Origin: Prevotellaceae bacterium
GTDB taxonomy: Bacteria; Bacteroidota; Bacteroidia; Bacteroidales; Bacteroidaceae
Direction: 5' to 3'
NCBI GenBank assembly: GCA_003150315.1
Contig: QAML01000056.1
Span: forward strand, 1 to 8,145
DNA: 8,145 bases
Of the stretch, positions 1 through 5,933 are shown piece after piece; positions within the stretch are counted from its first letter, which is position 1; the number at the start of each line of letters is the position of its first letter. Made by a program: the position numbers and the translations under genes. Below the pieces are notes generated by a model. The model searched no databases. It had not been told where the DNA came from and worked only from the letters and a program-made list of their open reading frames with translations.

Positions 1-397
1 GAAGGGCAAGGATACCAGTTACTACAACGAGAGAAAGCATGGACTTAATTACCCCCTGTTTTTCCAACTCTTGCGCAATAATGCCGGGGACCAAAACACC
101 GATTACCCCCGGATCATAAGAGAGCAGATTCGAACTGACAATAATTAGGTTAATGACAAATGAAATCAAAATCATAACAGCAAATCGACGTCTGCCGTAT
201 AGGATCATAATCCGGTTTAGAAGTTTTCCTGTGCCCCAGGCCAGCAGTGCAATTAGAAGTGTGTAGGCGATCCGAAAAGGGGTTTGAAGACTGAGGGCAA
301 TGTAACCCGGTACGATTAATCCGGCGGGTGACAATCCTGTCAGTTCAGTAAACAGCAGACTAATCAAAACGCCGATGAGAACAATTTCATAGTACAT
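1..397 (-). CDS. pgsC: Poly-gamma-glutamate biosynthesis protein PgsC/CapC (3' end cut by window edge)
   Basis: Integral membrane partner of PgsB in the poly-gamma-glutamate synthase complex. I translated this partial frame by hand from the complement: 132 codons from the ATG at 397 are present and no stop is reached. Members are about 150 residues, so only the last few tens of bases are missing. Family-typical segments are SPAGLIVPGYIAL (residues 23-35), LYGRRRFAVMI (66-76) and GVLVPGIIAQELEKQG (100-115), which closely follow the Bacillus subtilis PgsC pattern (PAGLVVPGY, YGRRKFA, IIVPGLIAN, KQG). Four to five hydrophobic segments are visible. The start is supported by a GAGGAGGG site at 406-413 with 8-nt spacing. 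It overlaps the 3' end of pgsB by 11 nt, which suggests translational coupling. I am very sure of the family. Confidence 0.95.
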   Translation of the reverse strand, partial: MYYEIVLIGVLISLLFTELTGLSPAGLIVPGYIALSLQTPFRIAYTLLIALLAWGTGKLLNRIMILYGRRRFAVMILISFVINLIIVSSNLLSYDPGVIGVLVPGIIAQELEKQGVIKSMLSLVVVTGILAL

Positions 398-1517
398 CTG
401 GCCGACCCTCCTCACGAACCCGTTCAATCAGTGCTCGGCCTGGTCCCGCAATATTTCCAGCCGCAAAAACCATTGTATCTTCTCCTAGCTGGTCCAAAGG
501 CAGATCAGAAACCTGGTGGAATTTTTTCACTGCGGCGTGGGGTAATGCTCGAAGAAATGCCCGCTCTGAAGCAAACTGAGATGCGCCGATGAGCCACAGC
601 TCTGTGGGCATCAGACTTCTGGCCAACAGGATCATGTGTCGGGTCCGATAGCCACGGTCAGGACGATTGTTGATCAACAAGATCAGTTTTCGATGTGAGA
701 ATTTAGTTTTGGTTTGCAGCCGTTCATAAATTAATCTGGAAGATTGTGGATCGTTGGCTGACAAAGCATTGATAAAAATAGCACCGCCGGAGAGACGAAA
801 CGCAGAAAGAGCATAAGGATCTGGTTGGTATTGAAGCATTCCGGCTAAAGCGGTTGCCCGTGGGACGCCCAACTCGAGGCATACGCCAAGAGCGAGAGCT
901 AAATTTTCCGGAAAATCTATCTGTGGCAAGTCTGGAGTTGGCTGTGCCAGTTCCACCCGACATCCTATGGCTGCGGCGTTAGCCTGAATCCTAGAAAAAA
1001 ATTGAGTATCTGCAGTGTACAAGATTCCGCCTTTTGGAATGGTATTGGATAATGAATCGCAGATGTCATCTAAGGTGGGGCCCATTTCTGCCGTGTGATC
1101 GAGACGTACATTGGTAATAACACCTATATCAGAACATACCATTCGGTGCTGGGACACAGCTTGGAGAGCTGGATCGACTGCCATACACTCGATTACCAAA
1201 ATCTCAGCATTTTCCTGAGCTGCTTGCCGCATTATTTTAATTTGTTCTTTAATGTTGGCACGTCCTCGCCGGATCAAAGGGCGCTGAATGTTATCTACAC
1301 CGATGGTCATAGGGTCGGTTCCAGTGGTTTTGCAGAATACCCGCCATCCGCCATTGCGAAGACCTGCATCGATCAAACGGGTTACTGTGGATTTGCCTCG
1401 TATGCCATTGACATAAATAACATGTTTAAACGAACGGCGATATTGTTTTACGTTCCGATCCTCCCAGACCAGTAGTGCAAGAGCAAGTGTGCCTAGACAT
1501 AGGATTAAGCCTGTCAT
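387..1517 (-). CDS. pgsB: Poly-gamma-glutamate synthase ligase subunit PgsB/CapB
   Basis: ATP-dependent amide ligase that joins glutamate residues through gamma-carboxyl linkages; it works at the membrane with PgsC and usually a third subunit. It has 376 residues, against about 390 in B. subtilis. An N-terminal hydrophobic segment (residues 3-18) is followed by a Mur-ligase-like nucleotide-binding domain. Visible motifs are the P-loop NGIRGKSTVTRL (37-48), KTTGTD (63-68), IECMAV (109-114), and NVRLDH (136-141) followed by MGPTLDD. These match PgsB motifs (NGIRGKSTVTRL, KTTGTD, SECMAV, NV-EDH-MGPTLDE), so the active-site framework is intact. The start is set by GGAGGAG at 1524-1530 with 6-nt spacing. 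It is the first gene of a minus-strand operon with pgsC. It could in principle polymerise or ligate a related acid, but PGA is by far the best reading. Confidence 0.96.
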   Translation of the reverse strand: MTGLILCLGTLALALLVWEDRNVKQYRRSFKHVIYVNGIRGKSTVTRLIDAGLRNGGWRVFCKTTGTDPMTIGVDNIQRPLIRRGRANIKEQIKIMRQAAQENAEILVIECMAVDPALQAVSQHRMVCSDIGVITNVRLDHTAEMGPTLDDICDSLSNTIPKGGILYTADTQFFSRIQANAAAIGCRVELAQPTPDLPQIDFPENLALALGVCLELGVPRATALAGMLQYQPDPYALSAFRLSGGAIFINALSANDPQSSRLIYERLQTKTKFSHRKLILLINNRPDRGYRTRHMILLARSLMPTELWLIGASQFASERAFLRALPHAAVKKFHQVSDLPLDQLGEDTMVFAAGNIAGPGRALIERVREEGRPDVL

Positions 1518-1523
1518 TCATAT

Positions 1524-1530
1524 CTCCTCC
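1524..1530 (-). promoter_or_regulatory. Ribosome binding site of pgsB
   Basis: Read on the minus strand this is GGAGGAG, 6 nt before the ATG at 1517. It fixes the pgsB start against a nearby out-of-frame ATG at 1521. Confidence 0.85.
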
Positions 1531-1560
1531 TGTCTGACATCCTCGATATTTTGTCTATCC

Positions 1561-1589
1561 ATTTTAACAAAGCGTGTGTTGTTCCGCAA
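1561..1589 (-). promoter_or_regulatory. Predicted sigma-A promoter of the pgsBC operon
   Basis: On the minus strand there is a -35-like TTGCGG (1589-1584), a 17-nt spacer and a -10-like TAAAAT (1566-1561). The -10 matches 5 of 6 consensus bases, and the -35 keeps only the TTG. Transcription would begin near 1554, leaving a short leader of about 37 nt before the pgsB ATG. This comes from motif reading only; spacing and position are good and the -35 is weak. Confidence 0.5.
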
Positions 1590-1950
1590 TCCTATTCCTA
1601 AAAGATTAAGAGATTAAAGTAATTCATTTTTTCGGAGGAAAAAAAGACAGCGATTTGCGCGGTATAGAATCGGCTGTTTTACAATGTGCAGTGCGAATAG
1701 CTGTTAGAGACGAAAAGAAACCGTGGAGCCTACATGGGCTAATGAGATTCCATAGAGAGATGTATACCAACCCAATAAAAGCTGTTGCTGAATTCAGGTT
1801 AGCATAGGAGAAAATTGAGACTCTAAAGGTGCGCAGTTTGATCCCGTAGGGTTACAATTTGGTGAGATGTCCAATTGATAAGCTATAATAAAATAGTTAT
1901 ATTAAATGCTAAATTTTGTAAACCGGAGAGTTAATTAAATGAGAATAGAA
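1590..1950. other. Intergenic stretch with no recognisable gene
   Basis: About 360 bases between the predicted pgsB promoter and a plus-strand terminator. All frames are broken by stops. The longest start-to-stop reading I found on the plus strand is a 21-codon frame (about 1742-1807) without a good ribosome binding site, and I do not call it. Composition is intermediate and less A-rich than the DNA after 1985. The terminator at its right end implies that something may be transcribed here on the plus strand (small RNA or decayed gene), but I see no known RNA family and no convincing promoter. Confidence 0.5.
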
Positions 1951-1981
1951 GGGGATGCTCCTGATGGAGCATCCCCTTTTT
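1951..1981 (+). terminator. Strong intrinsic terminator lacking an upstream gene
   Basis: A perfect 11-bp stem, GGGGATGCTCC (1951-1961) with GGAGCATCCCC (1966-1976), encloses a TGAT loop and is followed by five T residues (1977-1981). In the minus direction the stem is followed only by TTCTATT, so it is better suited to the plus strand. No plus-strand gene ends before it. It could terminate an unrecognised small RNA or insulate the right-hand operon from leftward-origin transcripts. Confidence 0.85.
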
Positions 1982-2184
1982 GAAAAATAAGTTTTGCATG
2001 TATAAAAAGGCAAATATGTGAGAGAAAAAAGAGAAAAATTAACGTAATAGTAAAAAATAAACAGAAAACAACCGCGAAAATGTTTCGATAAAGGCAAAAA
2101 AACGAAAAAAATTCAAAATACTGGGAAATATAATGATGTAATGCGATAAATTTTAAAAAAATAAGAAATAAAAAAGAGAAAAAA

Positions 2185-2213
2185 TTGCATAAGAAGGGAG
2201 AAAATATTACTAT
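2185..2213 (+). promoter_or_regulatory. Candidate distal promoter of the right-hand operon
   Basis: TTGCAT (2185-2190), a 17-nt spacer and TACTAT (2208-2213). It has correct spacing, a moderate -10 and a -35 that keeps TTG. It overlaps the ATATTACT tandem repeat, so a regulator binding there could affect it. It would give a leader close to 290 nt. Confidence 0.3.
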
Positions 2214-2282
2214 ATTACTAAAGAATATTGAAATATATTTATCCGTTCATCTATATGACTTAAAGGGGAATAAGGTAATATT

Positions 2283-2312
2283 TTAAAAATGATGTAAGTA
2301 AAAAGTTATAAT
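2283..2312 (+). promoter_or_regulatory. Candidate proximal promoter of the right-hand operon
   Basis: A perfect -10 TATAAT (2307-2312) stands 18 nt after TTAAAA (2283-2288), inside the A-rich tract. Transcription would start near 2319, just before the GC-richer leader. The perfect -10 and the location make this the better of the two promoter candidates; the -35 is weak. Confidence 0.45.
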
Positions 2313-2384
2313 ACAAAAAGCGATCAAACAATACAAACGCGAGATGGTGATGGTAGGGCGAACCGTAAGACGATAGTCGGAATG

Positions 2385-2467
2385 GAGGGGAGATAGATTG
2401 TCCGCAGAAGTGTACCTCGGGCAAGACAGAACTAACGGTCTATGGCGATATGCCATGGTAGCCCCTT
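2385..2467 (+). ncRNA. Possible structured 5' leader (three-way junction) before the GGT operon
   Basis: Hand folding gives a closing helix GAGGGG (2385-2390) with CCCCTT (2462-2467), a 7-bp hairpin TTGTCCG (2398-2404) with CGGGCAA (2418-2424) and a 13-nt loop, and a second hairpin CTATGGC (2440-2446) with GCCATGG (2452-2458) and a GATAT loop. The segment is clearly GC-richer than the flanking A-rich DNA and is non-coding. The CCCCTT strand could alternatively pair with the AAGG of the ribosome binding site at 2494-2500, which would permit switching. It matches no riboswitch family I can name. This is a hypothesis from base pairing only. Confidence 0.35.
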
Positions 2468-2493
2468 GTAAGAATAATAGATGTATTGCTTAA

Positions 2494-2500
2494 AAGGAGG
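2494..2500 (+). promoter_or_regulatory. Ribosome binding site that decides the GGT start
   Basis: AAGGAGG stands 7 nt before the ATG at 2508. An in-frame ATG at 2481 lies upstream of this site, so starting there would translate the ribosome binding site and place extra residues before the signal peptide. The 2508 start is therefore preferred. Confidence 0.9.
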
Positions 2501-2507
2501 AGAGTAC

Positions 2508-4274
2508 ATGAACAGAACGAAGCAAAAATTGTCGACCAGAATTGGCGCATTGACGCTGGCCTTGTCTCTGGCACTTTCCCTTCTGGCTGGTTGCGGCCAA
2601 ACAGGAAAATCTTCGGCAGGTGGAAGCAGTTCGGCAGGTAGCGCATCTTCGAGTAGTACCGTCACAGAAATAAGCAGTGTAGGCGGCGTAGCAAGCTCGA
2701 CGAAGTATTCTACTGAAATTGGATTGGATATCTTGGAGGCTGGTGGTAATGCAATTGATGCAGCAGTTGCCACTGCATTTGCCATCGGTGTAGCTGAGCC
2801 CGAGATGAGCGGTGTTGGCGGCTGTGGTATCATGACCATCTACTTAAAGGACAGCAATGAGTACACCGTATTGGAGTTTATGGAAACCGTACCGAAGAAT
2901 ACGGTTCCTGGTGTGTTTGATCCCAAGAATCGTGATCAGGCTGATAGCGGTATGGGGGCTGCTGTTCCTGGACAGGTTCACGGTCTGCTTACCGCATTGG
3001 AAAAGTATGGAACCATGGAGCGGAAGGACGTTATGGCTCCGGCCATTAAGCTGGCCTCTGAAGGCTATGAGCTTGATGCAAGCCTTGAGGATTATATCGG
3101 AATGTCCTATGACCGGATTATTAAAAACGAGGAACTGACTTCCATATACACTGACGAGGGCATTCCCAAAAATAAAGGTGATTTAATTCAGAATCCTAAC
3201 CTTGCAAATACCCTTCAGGCCATCTCTGATGGGGGCATCGAAGAATTCTATACCGGTGAGCTCGCTGAGAAGATCGTAAAGGGACTGCAGGAAGACGGTA
3301 ACCCGATCACCATGGAAGATATGGCAGCATATCAGACGGTGGAACGTGAGCCGCTGATTACCAATTACTATGGATATGATTTTATCGCACCGCCTCCTCC
3401 TGCCAGCGGAGGAATGTGGCTGCTGGAGTGTATGAATATTCTGGAAGAGATGGATATCAAGCAGTATGAGCCCAACAGCAAAGAATATATCCATCTTGTG
3501 ACGGAAGCTACACGCATTGCCCTGATTGATTCGGCGAACTATATTGGCGATCCTGCATTCTACTCTCTGCCGGATGAAATTTTGGTTTCTAAGGACTTCG
3601 CAAAGGAGCGTGCCCAGCTGATTCAGGAGGATAAAGCTATTCCTGAAGTGATTCCGGCGGAACTGCCTGTGGAAAAGCTTGGCACTACTGCTGAGGAAGG
3701 AAAGCACACCAGCCACATTGCCGTTATGGATAGCTACGGCAATATCGTATCCTTGACTACGACTTTGGGCAACTTGTTTGGTTGTGCAACGGCGATTGAT
3801 GGTTTGGGATTTGCGTTCAATAGCCATATGTCCAACATGGAGCACGATCCTGCCAAGTCTGACAGCCCCGATTATGTTATGCCTGGCAAGCGAGTGCGCA
3901 CCACCATCTCTCCCACCATTATTGTGAAAGATGGTGAACCCATTATGGCGATTGGTTCTCCTGGCAGCTTGGCCATTCCTCCTGCCATCACTCTGGTAGC
4001 GAATAATGCGCTTCTGTACGGCATGGAAATTCAGGATGCGATTAATTTGCCGCGTGCCACAGCTACTGACTATGGTAATGCAGTCATTTACATAGAAGAA
4101 GGGGCAGCGGATGAAGAAACTCAGCAGGCCCTGATAGATATGGGTTATGAGCTGCGTCCCGCTGAAGATATGATTACATCTGGATGTATCGCCGCCGTAG
4201 AGATCAACAATGAGAACGGAAATATCACTGCGGGTGCTGATATGAGACGAGGTTATGTAGCTGGGACACGGTAA
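2508..4274 (+). CDS. ggt: Lipoprotein gamma-glutamyltranspeptidase, CapD-like in context
   Basis: N-terminal-nucleophile hydrolase that cleaves or transfers gamma-glutamyl groups outside the cell. It has 588 residues from the ATG at 2508. A basic N-terminus, hydrophobic core and lipobox LAGC (Cys29) indicate lipid anchoring, and a Ser/Gly/Ala tether follows to about residue 50. GGT motifs are SGVGG (101-105), PPPASGG (297-302), the autocleavage site with nucleophile Thr401 (TSHIAVMD, then GNIVSLTTTL and FG), SPT (468-470) and GSPGS (483-487). Self-cleavage before Thr401 would leave a 188-residue small subunit. Compared from memory with E. coli Ggt, several glutamate-holding residues differ: Met125 for Arg114, Gly421 for Asn411, His440 for Gln430 and Asn443 for Asp433. 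The enzyme therefore may not use glutathione-like donors. It lies divergent from pgsBC, as expected for a PGA-processing CapD-type enzyme, though its real substrate is unknown. Confidence 0.93.
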   Translation: MNRTKQKLSTRIGALTLALSLALSLLAGCGQTGKSSAGGSSSAGSASSSSTVTEISSVGGVASSTKYSTEIGLDILEAGGNAIDAAVATAFAIGVAEPEMSGVGGCGIMTIYLKDSNEYTVLEFMETVPKNTVPGVFDPKNRDQADSGMGAAVPGQVHGLLTALEKYGTMERKDVMAPAIKLASEGYELDASLEDYIGMSYDRIIKNEELTSIYTDEGIPKNKGDLIQNPNLANTLQAISDGGIEEFYTGELAEKIVKGLQEDGNPITMEDMAAYQTVEREPLITNYYGYDFIAPPPPASGGMWLLECMNILEEMDIKQYEPNSKEYIHLVTEATRIALIDSANYIGDPAFYSLPDEILVSKDFAKERAQLIQEDKAIPEVIPAELPVEKLGTTAEEGKHTSHIAVMDSYGNIVSLTTTLGNLFGCATAIDGLGFAFNSHMSNMEHDPAKSDSPDYVMPGKRVRTTISPTIIVKDGEPIMAIGSPGSLAIPPAITLVANNALLYGMEIQDAINLPRATATDYGNAVIYIEEGAADEETQQALIDMGYELRPAEDMITSGCIAAVEINNENGNITAGADMRRGYVAGTR

Positions 4275-4335
4275 TGTCGGTATCGTATGAAATGAGTTGG
4301 CTCCTACGTAGTAATTAACTCAAAGATTCCGCAAG

Positions 4336-4378
4336 AGCATCTCCGCCCGCTGTGCGGGTGCGAGCGGGCGGAAATGCT
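4336..4378 (+). repeat. GC-rich intercistronic stem-loop without a T-run
   Basis: Inverted repeat in the 169-nt gap between the GGT and permease genes: CCGCCCGCT (4343-4351) with AGCGGGCGG (4363-4371), extended by AGCAT (4336-4340) with ATGCT (4374-4378). An alternative inner hairpin CCCGC-TGT-GCGGG (4346-4358) excludes the main stem. No T-run follows, so it is not a standard terminator. It probably stabilises the upstream mRNA 3' end or partially attenuates transcription, letting GGT and the downstream genes differ in expression. Confidence 0.6.
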
Positions 4379-4443
4379 ATATTGACCAGGTTTTACCTCA
4401 CGATGTGTAAACAGTATATGCGGTGTACAAGGAGTGATACGAA

Positions 4444-5748
4444 GTGAATTTGGCCGAATCGTATCTGTTGCTGATTGTTATGTTGGCTGCGGTTGCCGTA
4501 GTTACAATTTTATTCCGCGGTAAAAACGGCCTTATTGTTCCTACGATCTTTGCAGCGGGACTGATTACCACTCTGATTGCAGGGTTGGGTTTTCGAATCC
4601 GCGAGGTGACAGAGGGACCCTTTGTCTATGTTGATACGGCTATGTGGGTGCTGTGCGGTGCAGCATTTGCCTATCTTTTATACACAAATGGAACCTATGA
4701 GTATCTGTTCAGCAAGATTATCGCTAAAAAGCGTGGAGCTGCCGTCCAGATGTTCCTGTTGATTTTGTTCATTGGTCTGCCGGGCATGATTACTGGCTCT
4801 TTTATGGCCAGCGTGGCCACCACTGGGCTGTTGGCCGGTCGTTACTTGCTGAGCAAGGGAATGGAGAAGAGCAAAGTTGTGGAAGTGGTTGCGGTGGGTT
4901 CCCTTATGGGTATGCTGCTGCCTCCCCTGTGTCTGCCTGCTATGGCCCTTACAGTTGGACGTCAGGGTATTTATCCCGGATCGTTTGAAGGTTATTTCCT
5001 GCCCATTCTGATTCTGACGCTCCCTGCTCTCCTGACCTACTGTATTCTGTCCGGTCGTCGAATTCTCGGGGAGTTCCAAGCTGATACCGAAGTGAGCACT
5101 GCGGGTAGCGTTGCTTGTCTGATCCCAATGGTTGTGGTTGCTCTGATGGTTCTGGGATACAATTTCCTGTATAATGTGATTCCCTATTATGGTGGTTACC
5201 CAGTAATTTATGTTGTTGGCTTTGTTCTGGCGCTGGTGTTCAAATGCAAAGGTGCGAATCCGCTGCTGTCTGCTGCCGATGGTATCCGCACTGTTGCCAT
5301 TGAATTAGCTATGATTATGTCCTATGCCTGCGCCATCGAGGTATTCAATACCGTGGGTGTCACGGGTACTCTCTCTGCGCAACTGTTGCTCATGGGTGTA
5401 AGCGATACCATGATTGTTGTGATAGGCGGCATTTTAGTGCTAATTGCTGGTTTGCTATTGGGCGCTCCCTTTGCCTACACGCTGTGTGCATTGGTCATGT
5501 TCTTGGCCGTCAATGCTAATTATGGCTACTATGAACTGATTATGATGGGGCTTGGCGTGATCATGGCGCTCAATCTGTTTACTTCTTTGCGCGGCGGAAT
5601 TGTTGACAGTGTCTGCGACCAGTTGGAGATTACCGGTGTACCTGGTATCCAGATAGTTAAGCGCAACATCATCCCTGTGCTGCTGCTGGCCATTTTGGCT
5701 TTTGTATTTATGGTTGGTGCTGCGCAGCTGAAGTTCCTAATGATTTAA
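4444..5748 (+). CDS. DctM-like permease of the TRAP/ion-transporter superfamily
   Basis: Polytopic membrane protein of 434 residues with about 11-12 hydrophobic helices, the usual size of a TRAP large permease (DctM). Most diagnostic is the first-half stretch from about residue 113 to 166: PGMITGSFMASVATTG, then the amphipathic VVEVVAVGSLMG and LLPPLCLPAM, which parallels the GxxTGS...ASxxT...G.iiPPS pattern of DctM. A second, similar half follows (VIGGILVLIAGLLLGAPFAYTL, 326-347). The start is GTG at 4444, supported by AAGGAG at 4429-4434 with 9-nt spacing. No classical DctP binding protein or four-helix DctQ is nearby; a 51-aa membrane protein follows after 16 nt. The substrate is unknown, but glutamate, a gamma-glutamyl oligomer or another anion released by the neighbouring hydrolases fits the context. 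Other anion-transporter families in the same superfamily are possible. Confidence 0.75.
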   Translation: MNLAESYLLLIVMLAAVAVVTILFRGKNGLIVPTIFAAGLITTLIAGLGFRIREVTEGPFVYVDTAMWVLCGAAFAYLLYTNGTYEYLFSKIIAKKRGAAVQMFLLILFIGLPGMITGSFMASVATTGLLAGRYLLSKGMEKSKVVEVVAVGSLMGMLLPPLCLPAMALTVGRQGIYPGSFEGYFLPILILTLPALLTYCILSGRRILGEFQADTEVSTAGSVACLIPMVVVALMVLGYNFLYNVIPYYGGYPVIYVVGFVLALVFKCKGANPLLSAADGIRTVAIELAMIMSYACAIEVFNTVGVTGTLSAQLLLMGVSDTMIVVIGGILVLIAGLLLGAPFAYTLCALVMFLAVNANYGYYELIMMGLGVIMALNLFTSLRGGIVDSVCDQLEITGVPGIQIVKRNIIPVLLLAILAFVFMVGAAQLKFLMI

Positions 5749-5764
5749 AAGGGAGGAACAAAGC

Positions 5765-5920
5765 ATGATAACGGCGTTATTTATTATCTATCGGATTATT
5801 GTCGCAATCCTTGCTTTGGTTATAGTTTGGGACATTATCCGGGAGAAGTCTTTGGCCTATGTGATGTGTCTTGGTGTTATCAGTTTCCCGCTGATTATGC
5901 GTGCACTGATGATTAAGTAG
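5765..5920 (+). CDS. Small two-helix membrane protein
   Basis: A 51-residue protein, not recognised as a named family. The frame starts at ATG 5765 with a strong GGGAGG site (5751-5756, 8-nt spacing) and stops at TAG 5918-5920, only 13 nt before the next gene. It contains two hydrophobic segments (about residues 3-22 and 31-49) joined by a charged turn, WDIIREKS. Tight packing between permease and hydrolase genes, each with its own ribosome binding site, argues for a real gene. It is probably a small permease partner standing in for the DctQ subunit. It is not an evident CapE/PgsE, which has one helix and a charged tail. Confidence 0.75.
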   Translation: MITALFIIYRIIVAILALVIVWDIIREKSLAYVMCLGVISFPLIMRALMIK

Positions 5921-5933
5921 GGGGGAGAGGAGC

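Larger units (their letters stand above)
1985..2320. other. A-rich intergenic tract, probable bent promoter region
   Basis: The plus strand is strongly A-rich, with many runs of four to seven A residues (for example around 2010, 2055, 2098-2112, 2154-2185). No plausible gene is present; a 62-codon minus-strand frame across 1909-2097 is low-complexity and lacks family features. Such A-tracts commonly bend DNA or act as UP elements near promoters. An exact 8-bp tandem repeat, ATATTACT (2204-2211 and 2212-2219), and a 10-bp inverted repeat (2201-2210 with 2275-2284) lie inside. Both could be protein-binding sites, or chance in such skewed DNA. Confidence 0.55.

Noticed and set aside
1095..1475. 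126-codon plus-strand frame inside pgsB
   Set aside because: It overlaps the P-loop region of pgsB on the opposite strand and shows no domain or supported start.
1742..1807. 21-codon plus-strand frame, considered as a transposase or small-protein relic
   Set aside because: It is short, lacks a convincing ribosome binding site and lies among stop-rich frames; no similarity can be claimed without a search.
2341..2467. Leader as a T-box, fluoride, THF, ykkC or c-di-GMP riboswitch
   Set aside because: The conserved cores of these classes, as far as I can recall them, are not present in the right order.
2481..2507. Upstream ATG at 2481 as the start of the GGT
   Set aside because: The strong AAGGAGG site lies after this ATG and is correctly spaced for 2508, where a normal lipoprotein signal peptide begins.
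3183..3845. 220-codon open frame on the minus strand inside the GGT gene
   Set aside because: It lies antisense to a gene with clear GGT motifs; its own translation shows no family features and it has no ribosome binding site context.
5765..5920. The 51-aa protein as a CapE/PgsE subunit of PGA synthase
   Set aside because: CapE/PgsE proteins have one membrane helix and a charged tail and sit in the synthase operon; this protein has two helices and sits in the permease operon on the other strand.
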